Source: Sphingopyxis indica
Lineage (GTDB): Bacteria; Pseudomonadota; Alphaproteobacteria; Sphingomonadales; Sphingomonadaceae
Length of the DNA: 64,000 nt
Direction: 5' to 3'
NCBI RefSeq assembly: GCF_900188185.1
Contig: NZ_FZPA01000002.1
Span: 186,001 to 250,000 of the forward strand
Shown here: in pieces, positions 7,833 to 16,620 of the stretch
Position numbering within the stretch: position 1 is the stretch's first letter
Layout of the letters: the number at the start of each line of letters is the position of its first letter
The notes under the pieces: model-generated
Seen by the model: the letters and a program-made list of their open reading frames with translations, nothing else
Database searches by the model: none
What the model was told of the DNA's origin: nothing
Program-made: the position numbers and the translations under genes

Positions 7833-10800
7833 TCAGAAGGCGACGCTCAGCGACACGCGCGCCGAATAGTTGAGGTCGCTGTTCGCGCTCTTCTCGGCGC
7901 CCGCGGCGAGCTTCCACGTATAGTCCCAGCCCCCCGCGAGCAGCCGCAGCTCGCCCGTCCAGGCGTCGTCGAGCGCGTCGGGCGTGATCGTGAAGGGATC
8001 GCCGTCGGCGAAGCTCGCCTGCGTCACGCCGAGATCGCCCGAGAGCAGCGTCCGGCGCCCCGCCTCGACCTCGATCGTCAATGGGCGATAGTCGCGGTGT
8101 CGCGGCGCGAAGGCGTAAGAGACGGCCAGCGAGGTGATGCCCGACAGCGATGTGCTCGTCCGCTTGTCGACCGTCAGGTCGATCGCATCGCCGCCGCCGC
8201 TTTCGCTATAGCCGTCCTCCTGCAACCGATACCATTCGAGCCGCGCCTTGGGCTGGATCAGCAGCTGGCGCGACGCTTCAATGTCATAGGTGACGCCGCC
8301 CATTCCCGAAAAGAGCCAGCCCTTCCAGTCACCGTAGCTCGCATAGCTATAGTCGGTGTCGTTCGCGGTCACCGCGACCGTCCGCTCGCTCGCAAAGCTC
8401 ATCTTCGCGGCGCCGAGCCGCGCGAAGGCATAGAGAGGCCCTTCGCCATCGGTGCGCCAGAAGGCGGCGAAATCGTGCTGGGTCGTGTCGATCGACTGCG
8501 TGCCGCCATTGTTATCGACCGTCCCGCTGAGCCAGGCGTAGGAGCCGCCGACGAAGCCGATGCCGGTGCGCCACTCGGCGCCGCCCGACAGGCCCCAGCC
8601 GCTCGTCTTGTACGCGCTCGTGCCGGTCGCGTCGCGATTGCTGCGCCACATCACCGGCTCGAACCACGCCGCCATCTCGCCATCCTCGGTCACGTCGAAG
8701 ATCGAGTCGCGGTCCATCACATGCTGCGCGACGAGCCGCGACGCGCGCGTCGCGCTGTCGAACAGGCCGCCGGCATGGTCGGGCAGCATCTGCGACACCT
8801 GCGTCTGCAACGTGTCGCCGTCCATGATGTCGAGGAAGCTCTGCGCGATCACATCGTCCTCGACCGCCGCGGTCAGGATCGCGTCATAGGCGCTGCTGCC
8901 GGCACTGTTCAACCCGACCTCGTCGGCACTCTTGCGCCGGATGTCGAGCGTCAGCTGATTATCCTCGACGCTGACCGATCCGGCATAAATATAGGGAAGC
9001 TGTGTCGTCGTATCGTCGAATGTCGGGTCGCCTTCGATGGTCCCGGCGCTGAGGATCACATAGCTCCCCTCCGCGCCGACGAGCGAATTGATCGTCGCCG
9101 AAACGGTAGCGCCGCTCTCGAAAATCGCGGTGTCGGCGACGATCTGCGAACTCGTGCCGGTATCGCCGTCGATATAGGCGTTGAGCGTGCCGCCCGAACC
9201 GATCGTCAGCGATCCGACGGTGAAGGTCTTGACGCCGTCGGCGCCGAACGTCCCGCCGTTGACGACGATCGACGAGGCGTCGCCATTGGCGATCGTGCCG
9301 AGAAAGGTCGCGTCATCGGCGAGCGTCAGCGATCCCGCGAGCCCCGCGAAATCGAGCGTGCCGACGAAAGCGGCCTCGCCCGACAGCGCCGCGAGCGCCG
9401 CGCCATCGCCGAAATAGACCTTGCCCTTGTAATAGGCCTCACCCGACAGCAGCAGGCTGTCGTCGCCGTCGTTGAAAATCGTGTTGCCGACGATCCATCC
9501 GGCGTTGGCGGCCAGCGTATCGTCGCCCGAGCCAGTGACGATGTTGCCCGTGATCGCGGTATAGACCGTGGTGTCGGTTTCGCCCTCGTCGAGGTCGGCC
9601 TCGATCTCCTCACGCGTCGCGATGTCCGCATCGTTCATATATTGGGTGATGGTGACGTCGTCGGTCGCCGCCGACAGATTGATCGCGTTGACAACGTCGG
9701 TGCTCGACCCGGTCGCGGTGATGAAGCCGGTATTCTCGATCGTCGTCAGCGTCCCCGACAGGTCGAGGATGCCGTAGGCCGCGCCCTCGCCCTGCGAGTT
9801 GATCGTCGCCTTGATCGTGCCGCTGTTATAGAGCGTGCCGACTGTCACGCCCTCGTTGATCAGCAGCGCCGTTGCCGCCGAATCCTGCGTGACCGCGGCG
9901 ACCGTGCCGGTCACACCGATCCCGCCCGGCAGCTCGACCGTGCCGCCCTGCCCGCCGATCACGATGCCGAAAGCATCGGTCGAGCTGTAATTGGCGGTGC
10001 CCGTCACCGATCCCTCGATGAGCAGCGAATAGCTGCCGTCGCTCGCCGGGAGCGCACCGATCGTGATGTCCTCGTCGCCGCCGATCTGCATCGCAGGGCC
10101 GTTGCCGAAGGAATAGACCGAGCCCGTCCCTTCCTCGCTGTCGTCGATGCCGTCGCCGTCTTCGTCGTCATTATCCTCGTCGTCGTCGGCGGGCGGCGCC
10201 GCGACGACGATGCCGCCGTCGACATTGCCCGCGATCGACACCGCGGGCGCGCCGAGCCGCAGGTCGAAGCGCGAGACATAGACGGTGCTGTCGTCGTCAT
10301 AGGTGAAGGAGGTCGTCTGGCCGACGATTCCCTGCAGCCGCACCGTGCCGCCGACATCGCCGGTAATGTCGAGCGCACTCGCGCCGGCCCCGGTCACCGT
10401 CGTCGTTCCCTCCATCACGACGTCGCCGGTGACGTCGGCGACGCGCACGCCGACCGAATCGTCGCCGACGACCCGGATCGTCCCGTCCTGCACCAGCGAG
10501 CCGTCGAGCGTCGAGTCGATCACGATGCCGCCCGAGTTCAGGCCCTCCACGGTGATCGTGCCCATGTTCTCGATCGTCCCCGTTATCGCGCCACCCGCCG
10601 CGACGTGGATGCCATAGCGGTCGCTCGCCGATGCGAGCGCGCCGTCGGCGATACCGTTCGCATCCTCGTCCTCCGGCTCGAAATCCTCGAGGACCGAGAT
10701 GGTGCCGCTATTGGAAATGGTCGTGGTCACGCCGGGTTCGACCAATATGCCGGCCGCGCCGTCGCCTTCGCCCGCCGTGACCTGTCCGGGTTCGTCATCG

Positions 10801-11039
10801 CTATCGTCGCTGTCGTCGTCCTCGATCGTCACCTCATTGTCGCTGTCGACGGTGATCGCGGCGCCCGAGGCAACCGCGAGCTCGGCATCTTTCGCGATCG
10901 TAATGTCCCCGGCGGACGAGGTTTTGAGCGGCGTGCTGCTGTCGGCGCTGACCGTCGTGTCGGCGGCGGCGGGCGCCTGGGCGAGCGCCACGATGAGGGA
11001 AGAAAGACAGATTGTGCCGAACAGCCGACCCGATTTCAT
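7833..11039 (-). CDS. Autotransporter (type V secretion) with beta-barrel domain
   Basis: A 1068-residue outer-membrane autotransporter. The ATG at 11039 has AAGGA 6 nt upstream and opens a clear signal peptide (MKSGRLFG... ending near APAAA). The passenger (about 27-780) is rich in short repeats typical of a beta-helix and contains Asp/Glu-rich blocks, including one near residues 280-300 resembling thrombospondin-type calcium-binding repeats (DGDGIDDSEEG). The last about 290 residues form the translocator barrel, starting near MAAWFEPVMWRS and ending in a terminal phenylalanine, the Bam signal. No protease or adhesin motif was recognised in the passenger. The gene is convergent with ruvC (9-bp gap) and divergent from the sigma factor gene. 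Confidence 0.88.
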   Translation of the reverse strand: MKSGRLFGTICLSSLIVALAQAPAAADTTVSADSSTPLKTSSAGDITIAKDAELAVASGAAITVDSDNEVTIEDDDSDDSDDEPGQVTAGEGDGAAGILVEPGVTTTISNSGTISVLEDFEPEDEDANGIADGALASASDRYGIHVAAGGAITGTIENMGTITVEGLNSGGIVIDSTLDGSLVQDGTIRVVGDDSVGVRVADVTGDVVMEGTTTVTGAGASALDITGDVGGTVRLQGIVGQTTSFTYDDDSTVYVSRFDLRLGAPAVSIAGNVDGGIVVAAPPADDDEDNDDEDGDGIDDSEEGTGSVYSFGNGPAMQIGGDEDITIGALPASDGSYSLLIEGSVTGTANYSSTDAFGIVIGGQGGTVELPGGIGVTGTVAAVTQDSAATALLINEGVTVGTLYNSGTIKATINSQGEGAAYGILDLSGTLTTIENTGFITATGSSTDVVNAINLSAATDDVTITQYMNDADIATREEIEADLDEGETDTTVYTAITGNIVTGSGDDTLAANAGWIVGNTIFNDGDDSLLLSGEAYYKGKVYFGDGAALAALSGEAAFVGTLDFAGLAGSLTLADDATFLGTIANGDASSIVVNGGTFGADGVKTFTVGSLTIGSGGTLNAYIDGDTGTSSQIVADTAIFESGATVSATINSLVGAEGSYVILSAGTIEGDPTFDDTTTQLPYIYAGSVSVEDNQLTLDIRRKSADEVGLNSAGSSAYDAILTAAVEDDVIAQSFLDIMDGDTLQTQVSQMLPDHAGGLFDSATRASRLVAQHVMDRDSIFDVTEDGEMAAWFEPVMWRSNRDATGTSAYKTSGWGLSGGAEWRTGIGFVGGSYAWLSGTVDNNGGTQSIDTTQHDFAAFWRTDGEGPLYAFARLGAAKMSFASERTVAVTANDTDYSYASYGDWKGWLFSGMGGVTYDIEASRQLLIQPKARLEWYRLQEDGYSESGGGDAIDLTVDKRTSTSLSGITSLAVSYAFAPRHRDYRPLTIEVEAGRRTLLSGDLGVTQASFADGDPFTITPDALDDAWTGELRLLAGGWDYTWKLAAGAEKSANSDLNYSARVSLSVAF

Positions 11040-11270
11040 TGCGTAATCCTTGAAAATTGCTGGGGCGATGAACAGGCCGCGGATCGCCGCGACGCGCGGC
11101 GGGTTCGAACCAGGGACGGTCATTGAAGGCGGCCTGCTCATCGAGCGACAAACGGGGAGCGCGGCAAAACCCTTCGCGGGCGAGGCGATTTTTTTGTGCC
11201 CGCGCGTAAATCGGCCGTTCATCGCGGGCGACCTAGCGCTTGGGCGTTGCTGTCAGTCTGCGGGTCGCCG

Positions 11271-11918
11271 GTGTCGCTTCAGATATCTCTCTTCGCGCGC
11301 GAGGACGCGCCGGCCTGCGACGCCCCCGCCGCCCCCGCCCCCCTTTGCGATTCCGACGATCTCGACGCGCTGATGGCGCGCGTTGCCAGGGGCGACGCCG
11401 ACGCGTTCGGCGCGCTCGTCGATCGCTATAGCGCGCGCCTCTATCGCCTCGCGTGGCGCCTGCTGGGCGATGCACAGGAAGCCGAGGATGCGGTGCAGGA
11501 TTGCTTCGCGCGGCTGTGGCAGGGCGCGCCCGGCTGGCAGGCGCGCGGCGGCGGGCTCGCCACCTGGCTGCACCGCGTGACCGTCAACCGCTGCCTCGAT
11601 CGGCTGCGTCGATACCGGACCGTCGCCGACGAGGAAGCCGTCGCCGCAGTCGAAGACATATCGCCCGGTCCCGAGCGCCGGCTTGCGATGCACCGGCTGC
11701 AAAATGCGATCGAAGCCGCGCTTCATGCGCTTCCGCACCGCCATCGCGCCGCACTTGTGCTATGCTATCTCGAAGGCTTTTCGAACGCGCTGGCCGCGGA
11801 GATGTTGGGCCTGAACCTGAAGGCGATGGAATCGCTGCTCTTTCGGGCGCGGCGAAGCCTGCGCGAGCGATTGGAGCAAATGGGCGTGGCGGTCGAGGAT
11901 CTGGAGTTGCTGGCATGA
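11271..11918 (+). CDS. ECF-type RNA polymerase sigma factor
   Basis: A sigma-70 family factor of about 215 residues with only regions 2 and 4. Region 2 covers about residues 30-100 (DAFGALVDRYSARLYRLAWRL, then EDAVQDCFARLWQ) and region 4 about 140-205, with the HTH around LALAAEMLGLNLKAMESLLF-like residues and an RARRSLRERL end. The start is uncertain: GTG at 11271 is preferred because the stretch from the GTG at 11196 lacks family similarity. Its stop overlaps the start of the next gene (ATGA), which encodes a membrane-anchored protein that is probably its regulator. Confidence 0.88.
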   Translation: MSLQISLFAREDAPACDAPAAPAPLCDSDDLDALMARVARGDADAFGALVDRYSARLYRLAWRLLGDAQEAEDAVQDCFARLWQGAPGWQARGGGLATWLHRVTVNRCLDRLRRYRTVADEEAVAAVEDISPGPERRLAMHRLQNAIEAALHALPHRHRAALVLCYLEGFSNALAAEMLGLNLKAMESLLFRARRSLRERLEQMGVAVEDLELLA

Positions 11919-12637
11919 GCGGCCGGATCGAAGAAGCGAAGGACGCGGCCGCGGCGCGCGCGCTGTCGCGCCTGGCCGAACCCGCGGTGCCCGAGGGGCT
12001 CGCCGCGCGCATCAAGGCGCAGGCGACCGCGCTGCCGCAGGCGGCTGGTCAGGCTGCCGAACCCGTTGTGGCCGCACCAGAGGCTGCCTCCGCCCTCGCC
12101 TCGCCCCGTCCACGCCGCTGGCCGGCCTATGCCGCGGCGGCGTCGGTCGCCGTCGCCATCCTCGCCTGGGCCATGCTGCCGTCCCGCCCGCACGACGCGA
12201 CGCCGATTGCGCCGCAAGTCGTCGACAGCACCCCATCCTCTCCAGCCGAAGCGCCGAAAACTCCCGTTCAGATAGAGGCACCGGCTCCCGCCGCACCGGC
12301 ACCGAAGCTCGCCGAGCGGCAGAAACCCGCGAAAAAGACGGCGCCGGCGCCCGAACCGGTGCCCGCACCGCCCGCAGCCGGACCCGCGGCGGTCGAGCTG
12401 GCGACCAAGGCGCCCGAATCCGCCCCGCCTGCGCCGCCCGGCGAAAGTCCGCAGGAGCCCGAGCTTGCCCAGACCGGGCCGCAACTGCCCGCCGAGAACG
12501 ACAATGTCACCGGATCGGTTTATGGCCCGCCTGCGCCGACCGGGCTCGGCATCGCCGGATCGGCCGGCGCGCGCCCCGGTGCGCCGATGGGGGGACATCG
12601 GGGCGGGCCGCCGCCAGGCGGACCGGGGCCACGCTGA
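11915..12637 (+). CDS. Membrane-anchored Pro/Ala-rich protein, probable sigma-factor partner
   Basis: A 240-residue protein coupled to the ECF sigma gene by an ATGA overlap. Residues 1-65 are predicted cytoplasmic and helical (MSGRIEEAKDAAAARALSRL). One transmembrane helix follows at about 70-90 (WPAYAAAASVAVAILAWAML). The rest is a low-complexity Pro/Ala/Lys periplasmic tail ending in a Gly/Pro-rich segment. No zinc-finger anti-sigma motif (HxxxCxxC) is visible, so anti-sigma function rests on gene order and topology. The final part resembles proline-rich spacers rather than a folded domain. Confidence 0.75.
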   Translation: MSGRIEEAKDAAAARALSRLAEPAVPEGLAARIKAQATALPQAAGQAAEPVVAAPEAASALASPRPRRWPAYAAAASVAVAILAWAMLPSRPHDATPIAPQVVDSTPSSPAEAPKTPVQIEAPAPAAPAPKLAERQKPAKKTAPAPEPVPAPPAAGPAAVELATKAPESAPPAPPGESPQEPELAQTGPQLPAENDNVTGSVYGPPAPTGLGIAGSAGARPGAPMGGHRGGPPPGGPGPR

Positions 12638-12701
12638 TCGATCCCGCCGAAAAGGAACTCACGGGGATGTGTCTCCGTTAGGACAGCGAAAGGGAATGAT
12701 C

Positions 12702-12989
12702 ATGCCGAACCGCTTCCAACGCTTTCCCCTGCTCCCTGCGCTCGCCGCGTCGCTTGCGGCCGGCGCCGGTCTCGTCGCGCTGTGGCGGAAACACCGCAAT
12801 ACACGGACACCCGCGCCCGCGCCACGCCACGGCGCCGCCTTCGCGGACCACGAAACCGATCCCGAAAACGCCACCCAGACGCGCTCGGCCGGCCCCGGCG
12901 CGATGCGCGACGGGGCGCAGCGGCGCTGGGACAATGTCGACGAAGCGAGCGACGAATCCTTCCCGGCAAGCGATCCGCCGGCCTATTGA
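12702..12989 (+). CDS. Small membrane-anchored protein with DESFPASDPP motif
   Basis: A protein of about 95 residues with a short hydrophobic N-terminal segment (LLPALAASLAAGAGLVALW) that could be an anchor, then a charged linker. The C-terminus is NVDEASDESFPASDPPAY. That DESFPASDPP motif is found at the C-terminus of many small uncharacterised proteobacterial proteins; its function is unknown. I prefer the ATG at 12702, with AAGGGA 6 nt upstream, over the one at 12696. It lies 64 bp after the sigma-partner gene and may be in the same transcript. Confidence 0.7.
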   Translation: MPNRFQRFPLLPALAASLAAGAGLVALWRKHRNTRTPAPAPRHGAAFADHETDPENATQTRSAGPGAMRDGAQRRWDNVDEASDESFPASDPPAY

Positions 12990-13039
12990 CCCGTCGAAGC
13001 GGCGGGGGGCGAGCGTCCGCCCGCCCCCGGCCGCGCGGA

Positions 13040-15232
13040 TCAGCGTCCGACCGGCGCCGAAACCTCTGGCAGATTCTTCTTGGTCCAGTTCGACCGCTCG
13101 ATCACATAGGCGCGGATCGCTTCGGCATCGGCGGGCGTCAGCACCTTCGCAAAGCTCACCATGCCGCGGTCCTTCAGCGCGCCGTCGAGCAGCACGCTCT
13201 TCCACGCATCGGCATTGCCGAGCGTGCCCGAGACGCGCAGGTCGGGGGTGAAGCCGTTGCCGATCGCGCTGTCGCCGTGGCAGACTTGGCAATAGCGGCC
13301 GAAATGCGCCTTGCCCGCGGCGATCTGTTCACCCGTACCGATCGGAGCCGGCGGATTCCACGCGAGCTTGGTCGTCGGTGCCGGCGGCAGTTCGACCGAC
13401 CCGCCGAGCTTGAGCACGACGAGGCGCGGAATATTGGGCACCTTGCGCGCCGCGCCGCCGGCAATTCCTCCGGCGAGCGGGAAGGCCCCGCCCTTGCTGG
13501 TCATGAAGGCGACATATTGAACGCCGCCGACGCGGAAGGTTGATGGTGCGCCGACGATTCCCGACTGCATGTCGAGGTCGAGCAACTGCTTGCCCGTATC
13601 GGCGGCATAGGCGCGGAAGCGGCCGAGGCTGGTGCCCTGGAACACCAGATTGCCCGCGGTCGTCATCGTGCCGCCGTTCCACGCCGCGGGATAGTCGACG
13701 CTCCACGCCACCTTGCCCGCGCGCGGATCGAAGGCGACGAGACGGCCGGTGGTCGCGGCGATCGCCGCCTTGAACGCCGCGGCGTCGTCGGGGAGCATCG
13801 TCCCCGAAAGCGAGGTGCCGACATTGAAACCGAGCACCTTCCTCTTGTCGAGCTCGGTCATGTCCTGAAGATAGCCCTGCGGCACCTGCTGCGCGGGGAT
13901 ATAGACGAGGCCGGTCGCCGGGTTGAAGCTCATCGGATGCCAGTTGTGTGCGCCGAGCGCGCCCGGAATCGCGATGAACGGCTTGCCGGTCTTGTAATAG
14001 CGCGCCTCGGGGTTCTCGATCGGGCGGCCGGTCTTGAGGTCATAGCCCGTCGCCCAGTTGATCCCGTCGACGAAGGGTTCGGCACCGACCAGCTTGCCGG
14101 TCGTGCGGTCGATGGTGAAGAAAAAGCCGTTCTTCGGCGCATGGTAGAGCACTTTGGTCGGCCGCCCATCGACCTGCTGCTCGGCGAGGATGATCGGCTG
14201 GGTCGCGGTATAGTCCCACGTCTCGGCCGGGGTTTCCTGATAGTGCCATTTATAGGCGCCGGTGTTGGCGTCGAGCGCGACGATCGAGGAGAGGAACAGA
14301 TTGTCCCCGACCCCTTTCGAACGCGTGCCATGGTTCCACGGATTGCCGTTGCCGACCCCCAGATAGATCTGGTCGAGATCCTTGTCATAGACGATCGCGT
14401 CCCAAACGGTGCCGCCGCCGCCCGACGTCTTCCACTCACCCTCGTCGGACCAGGTCGGGGCCGCCTTCGATGCCAGTATGTCGTCGCTCGCCGCATTGTC
14501 GGGGCGCCCGTTCGGGTTGGGCACGGTGTAGAAACGCCATTTCTGCTTGCCGGTGTCGGCGTCATAGGCGGTGACGTATCCGCGCACGCCGAATTCGGCG
14601 CCGCCGTTGCCGATCAGCACCATATCCTTCACCACCCGCGGCGCGCCGGTGATCGTATAGGGCTGGCGCACGTCGAAGGTCTGCGTCGACCACAGCTCTT
14701 TGCCCGTCTTTTTGTCGAGCGCGATCAGGCGGCCGTCGATCGTGCCGACGAACAGCTTGTCGCCCCACAGCGCGACGCCGCGGTTGACGACGTCGCAGCA
14801 GGCGTTGACCGCGCGGTCGCCGGGGACCTGCGGGTCGAACGCCCATAATTTCTTGCCGGTCGCCGCGTCCCAGGCATCGACCTTCGACCAGGCGTGGCTG
14901 ACATAGAGCACCCCGTCGACGACGACGGGCGTTGCCTCCTGCCCGCGCGCATCGTCGAGGTCGGCGTACCAGGCGATGCCAAGCTCGCCCACATTCCTGT
15001 CGTTGATGTCGGTGAGCGGGCTGAATCGCTGCTCGTCATAGCCATAGCCGATACCGGCCCAGTCGTCGCCATTGCCGCCGGTCTTGAGCAAGGCTTCGCT
15101 CGCCTGCTCGGCGGGGTCGAGGGTCGAAACGCTGCTCGTCGCGTCGCCGTCGTCGGTGGTCGATGCGTTGCAACCAGCCAGAATCAGAGCCGCACCGCCC
15201 AGCAGCGCGGCACTCCACACCCGTTTCGCCAT
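13040..15232 (-). CDS. PQQ-dependent alcohol dehydrogenase fused to cytochrome c (lipoprotein)
   Basis: A 730-residue quinohemoprotein alcohol dehydrogenase. It oxidises alcohols in the periplasm with PQQ and passes electrons to a C-terminal haem. The start is a lipoprotein signal with LAGC at 18-21, so the enzyme is probably membrane-tethered, unlike the usual soluble type II enzymes. The PQQ propeller spans about 45-620, with the vicinal disulfide pair at C145-C146 and repeated W-docking strands. The cytochrome c domain has CQVCH at 648-652 and a likely axial methionine at 691. No PQQ biosynthesis genes are nearby. An 18-bp palindromic operator lies 23 bp upstream of the ATG. Confidence 0.93.
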   Translation of the reverse strand: MAKRVWSAALLGGAALILAGCNASTTDDGDATSSVSTLDPAEQASEALLKTGGNGDDWAGIGYGYDEQRFSPLTDINDRNVGELGIAWYADLDDARGQEATPVVVDGVLYVSHAWSKVDAWDAATGKKLWAFDPQVPGDRAVNACCDVVNRGVALWGDKLFVGTIDGRLIALDKKTGKELWSTQTFDVRQPYTITGAPRVVKDMVLIGNGGAEFGVRGYVTAYDADTGKQKWRFYTVPNPNGRPDNAASDDILASKAAPTWSDEGEWKTSGGGGTVWDAIVYDKDLDQIYLGVGNGNPWNHGTRSKGVGDNLFLSSIVALDANTGAYKWHYQETPAETWDYTATQPIILAEQQVDGRPTKVLYHAPKNGFFFTIDRTTGKLVGAEPFVDGINWATGYDLKTGRPIENPEARYYKTGKPFIAIPGALGAHNWHPMSFNPATGLVYIPAQQVPQGYLQDMTELDKRKVLGFNVGTSLSGTMLPDDAAAFKAAIAATTGRLVAFDPRAGKVAWSVDYPAAWNGGTMTTAGNLVFQGTSLGRFRAYAADTGKQLLDLDMQSGIVGAPSTFRVGGVQYVAFMTSKGGAFPLAGGIAGGAARKVPNIPRLVVLKLGGSVELPPAPTTKLAWNPPAPIGTGEQIAAGKAHFGRYCQVCHGDSAIGNGFTPDLRVSGTLGNADAWKSVLLDGALKDRGMVSFAKVLTPADAEAIRAYVIERSNWTKKNLPEVSAPVGR

Positions 15233-15254
15233 GTCTCTCTCCCTCGGCGCCTTA

Positions 15255-15272
15255 CTTGACGTTTACGTCAAG
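15255..15272. promoter_or_regulatory. Palindromic operator CTTGACGTTTACGTCAAG
   Basis: A perfect 7-bp inverted repeat around TTTA, 23 bp before the start of the PQQ dehydrogenase gene. Two further sites of the same design lie upstream of moxR (42207) and the crotonase gene (45036). The ACGTxxACGT core resembles operators reported for MerR-family LiuR-type regulators of acyl-CoA and branched-chain metabolism; that link is inference. Confidence 0.7.
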
Positions 15273-15331
15273 TCTGCGCGCAAAGGAGAGCCGGTGCAAG
15301 CGGGAAATGGGGGAGGGAGGCAATCCCCTAT

Positions 15332-15414
15332 CGTCACCCCGGACTTGATCCGGGGTGCACGAAGGTCAGCCCTGCGCTGGAAGTTCATGGATCCCGGATC
15401 AAGTCCGGGATGAC
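15332..15414. repeat. Paired palindromic repeat (family C)
   Basis: Two stem-forming halves read CGTCACCCCGGACTTGATCC... and ...CCCGGATCAAGTCCGGGATG, inverted relative to each other around a variable core. A second copy of the element lies at 22279-22351. This is a common sphingomonad intergenic palindrome. Here it sits between the PQQ dehydrogenase promoter and the map stop, so it might also serve as a terminator for neither gene. Confidence 0.85.
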
Positions 15415-15432
15415 GAAAAACAGTCGGGCTGA

Positions 15433-16275
15433 TCAACTTTGCCAGGGCGGCGCGTTCAGCCCCTTCGGACTCGCGGTGAAAATCTCGCAGCCGTCCTCGG
15501 TAATGCCGATGCTATGCTCGAACTGCGCCGAGAGCGAGCGGTCGCGCGTCACCGCGGTCCAGCCGTCGGACAGCATCTTCACGGCATATTTGCCCGTGTT
15601 GATCATCGGCTCGATGGTGAAGAACATGCCGGGGCGCAACTCGGGGCCGGTGCCGGGGCGTCCTGCGTGGACGACCTCAGGCGCGTCGTGGAACATCTGT
15701 CCGACGCCATGGCCGCAGAAATCGCGCACCACCGAATAGCGGTGGCGTTCGGCGTGACTCTGGATCGCGTGGGCGACGTCGCCCATCGTGTTGCCCGGCT
15801 TAGCCTGCTCGATACCGAGCATCAGGCACTCATAGGTCACATCGACCAGCCGCCGCGCCTTGATCGGCACCTCGCCGACGAGATACATACGGCTCGTGTC
15901 GCCGTGCCAGCCGTCGACGATCGACGTCACGTCGACATTGACGATGTCGCCTTCGCGCAGCGGCTTGTCGTCGGGGATGCCGTGGCAGACGACATGGTTG
16001 ATGCTGGTGCAGCAGCTGTGGGTGAAACCGCGATAGCCCAGGGTCGCGGGGATGCCGCCGCCCGCGAGCATCATCTCGCGCACCTTGTCGTCGATCGCGC
16101 CGGTCGTCACGCCGGGCTGGATGAAGGGAACGAGCGCGTCGAGGATCTCGGCCGACAGCCGCCCCGCCTTGCGCATCCCGGCAAAGCCCGCCGCATCGTG
16201 CAGCTTGATCGTGCCGTCGCGCACCGCGGCAGGGGCGCCGGCTTCGTCGGCGGTTACGGAGATATAGTTATACAT
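15433..16275 (-). CDS. map: Methionine aminopeptidase, type I
   Basis: A 280-residue type I methionine aminopeptidase, which removes the initiator methionine from nascent proteins in the cytoplasm. The metal ligands are visible in context: the histidine in NHVVCHGIP, Asp residues in VNVDVTSIVDGWHGDTSR, the catalytic histidine in FCGHGVG, and glutamates in FTIEPMI and FEHSIGI. I place the start at the ATG at 16275 (MYNYISV); the longer frame reaches into a repeat element. The N-terminal extension before the KMRKAGRL-like motif is about 30 residues, slightly long. Confidence 0.95.
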   Translation of the reverse strand: MYNYISVTADEAGAPAAVRDGTIKLHDAAGFAGMRKAGRLSAEILDALVPFIQPGVTTGAIDDKVREMMLAGGGIPATLGYRGFTHSCCTSINHVVCHGIPDDKPLREGDIVNVDVTSIVDGWHGDTSRMYLVGEVPIKARRLVDVTYECLMLGIEQAKPGNTMGDVAHAIQSHAERHRYSVVRDFCGHGVGQMFHDAPEVVHAGRPGTGPELRPGMFFTIEPMINTGKYAVKMLSDGWTAVTRDRSLSAQFEHSIGITEDGCEIFTASPKGLNAPPWQS

Positions 16276-16320
16276 GGGGCCAATATAGGTGCGGGGGCGG
16301 CAAAAAGCGAGGGTGGTAAG

Positions 16321-16451
16321 CCCCTCCCCTTCAGGGGAGGGGTTTGGGGTGGGGCCATCGGCCTTGCGCAAGGCCTGTAAGCCCACCCCGCTGCGACCAG
16401 GTCCGGCTTCGCCGTACCAAGTCTCGCTGCCCCTCCCCTGAAGGGGAGGGG
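16321..16451. repeat. Composite paired palindrome (family A variant, CTTCAG stems)
   Basis: Stem 1 is at 16321-16342 and stem 2 at 16430-16451, both CCCCTCCCCT-type with TCA/TGA centres. The core between them carries GCCCACCCCGCTGCGACC and AAGTCTCGCTGCCCCTCC, which recur in the copies at 26768 and 42002. The stem sequence differs from the GCTTGC type, yet compensating changes keep both arms paired, which is the signature of a structural element. Confidence 0.85.
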
Positions 16452-16464
16452 CGTGGCGATGACC

Positions 16465-16620
16465 CTATTCGGCCAGCTTTTTCAGCGCAGATTGCCGCTT
16501 CTTCATAACGGCCCGTGCAACCGTCAACTGCTGATCCAATTCCGTTGACGCCAAGGCGCGCAAGATGTCGCGGTCCTCGGCCATACGCATCATGGCGCCT
16601 TGAGCGTCTTTCTTAATCAC
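16465..16620 (-). CDS. Small ORF coupled to clpA (51 aa)
   Basis: A GTG at 16620 overlaps the clpA stop by GTGA and opens a 51-codon frame ending in TAG at 16465. The product begins VIKKDAQGAMMRMAEDRDIL and ends in a lysine-rich helix (MKKRQSALKKLAE). It looks entirely alpha-helical and charged, and no family was recognised. The exact overlap with clpA and sensible amino-acid composition argue for real translation by coupling. It ends 14 bp before the composite repeat. Confidence 0.55.
   Translation of the reverse strand: MIKKDAQGAMMRMAEDRDILRALASTELDQQLTVARAVMKKRQSALKKLAE

Noticed and set aside
8097-11126. Long open frame antisense to the autotransporter (about 1000 codons)
   Set aside because: High-GC shadow frame; composition is arginine/alanine/aspartate-rich with no domain, and the minus-strand gene has signal peptide and barrel.
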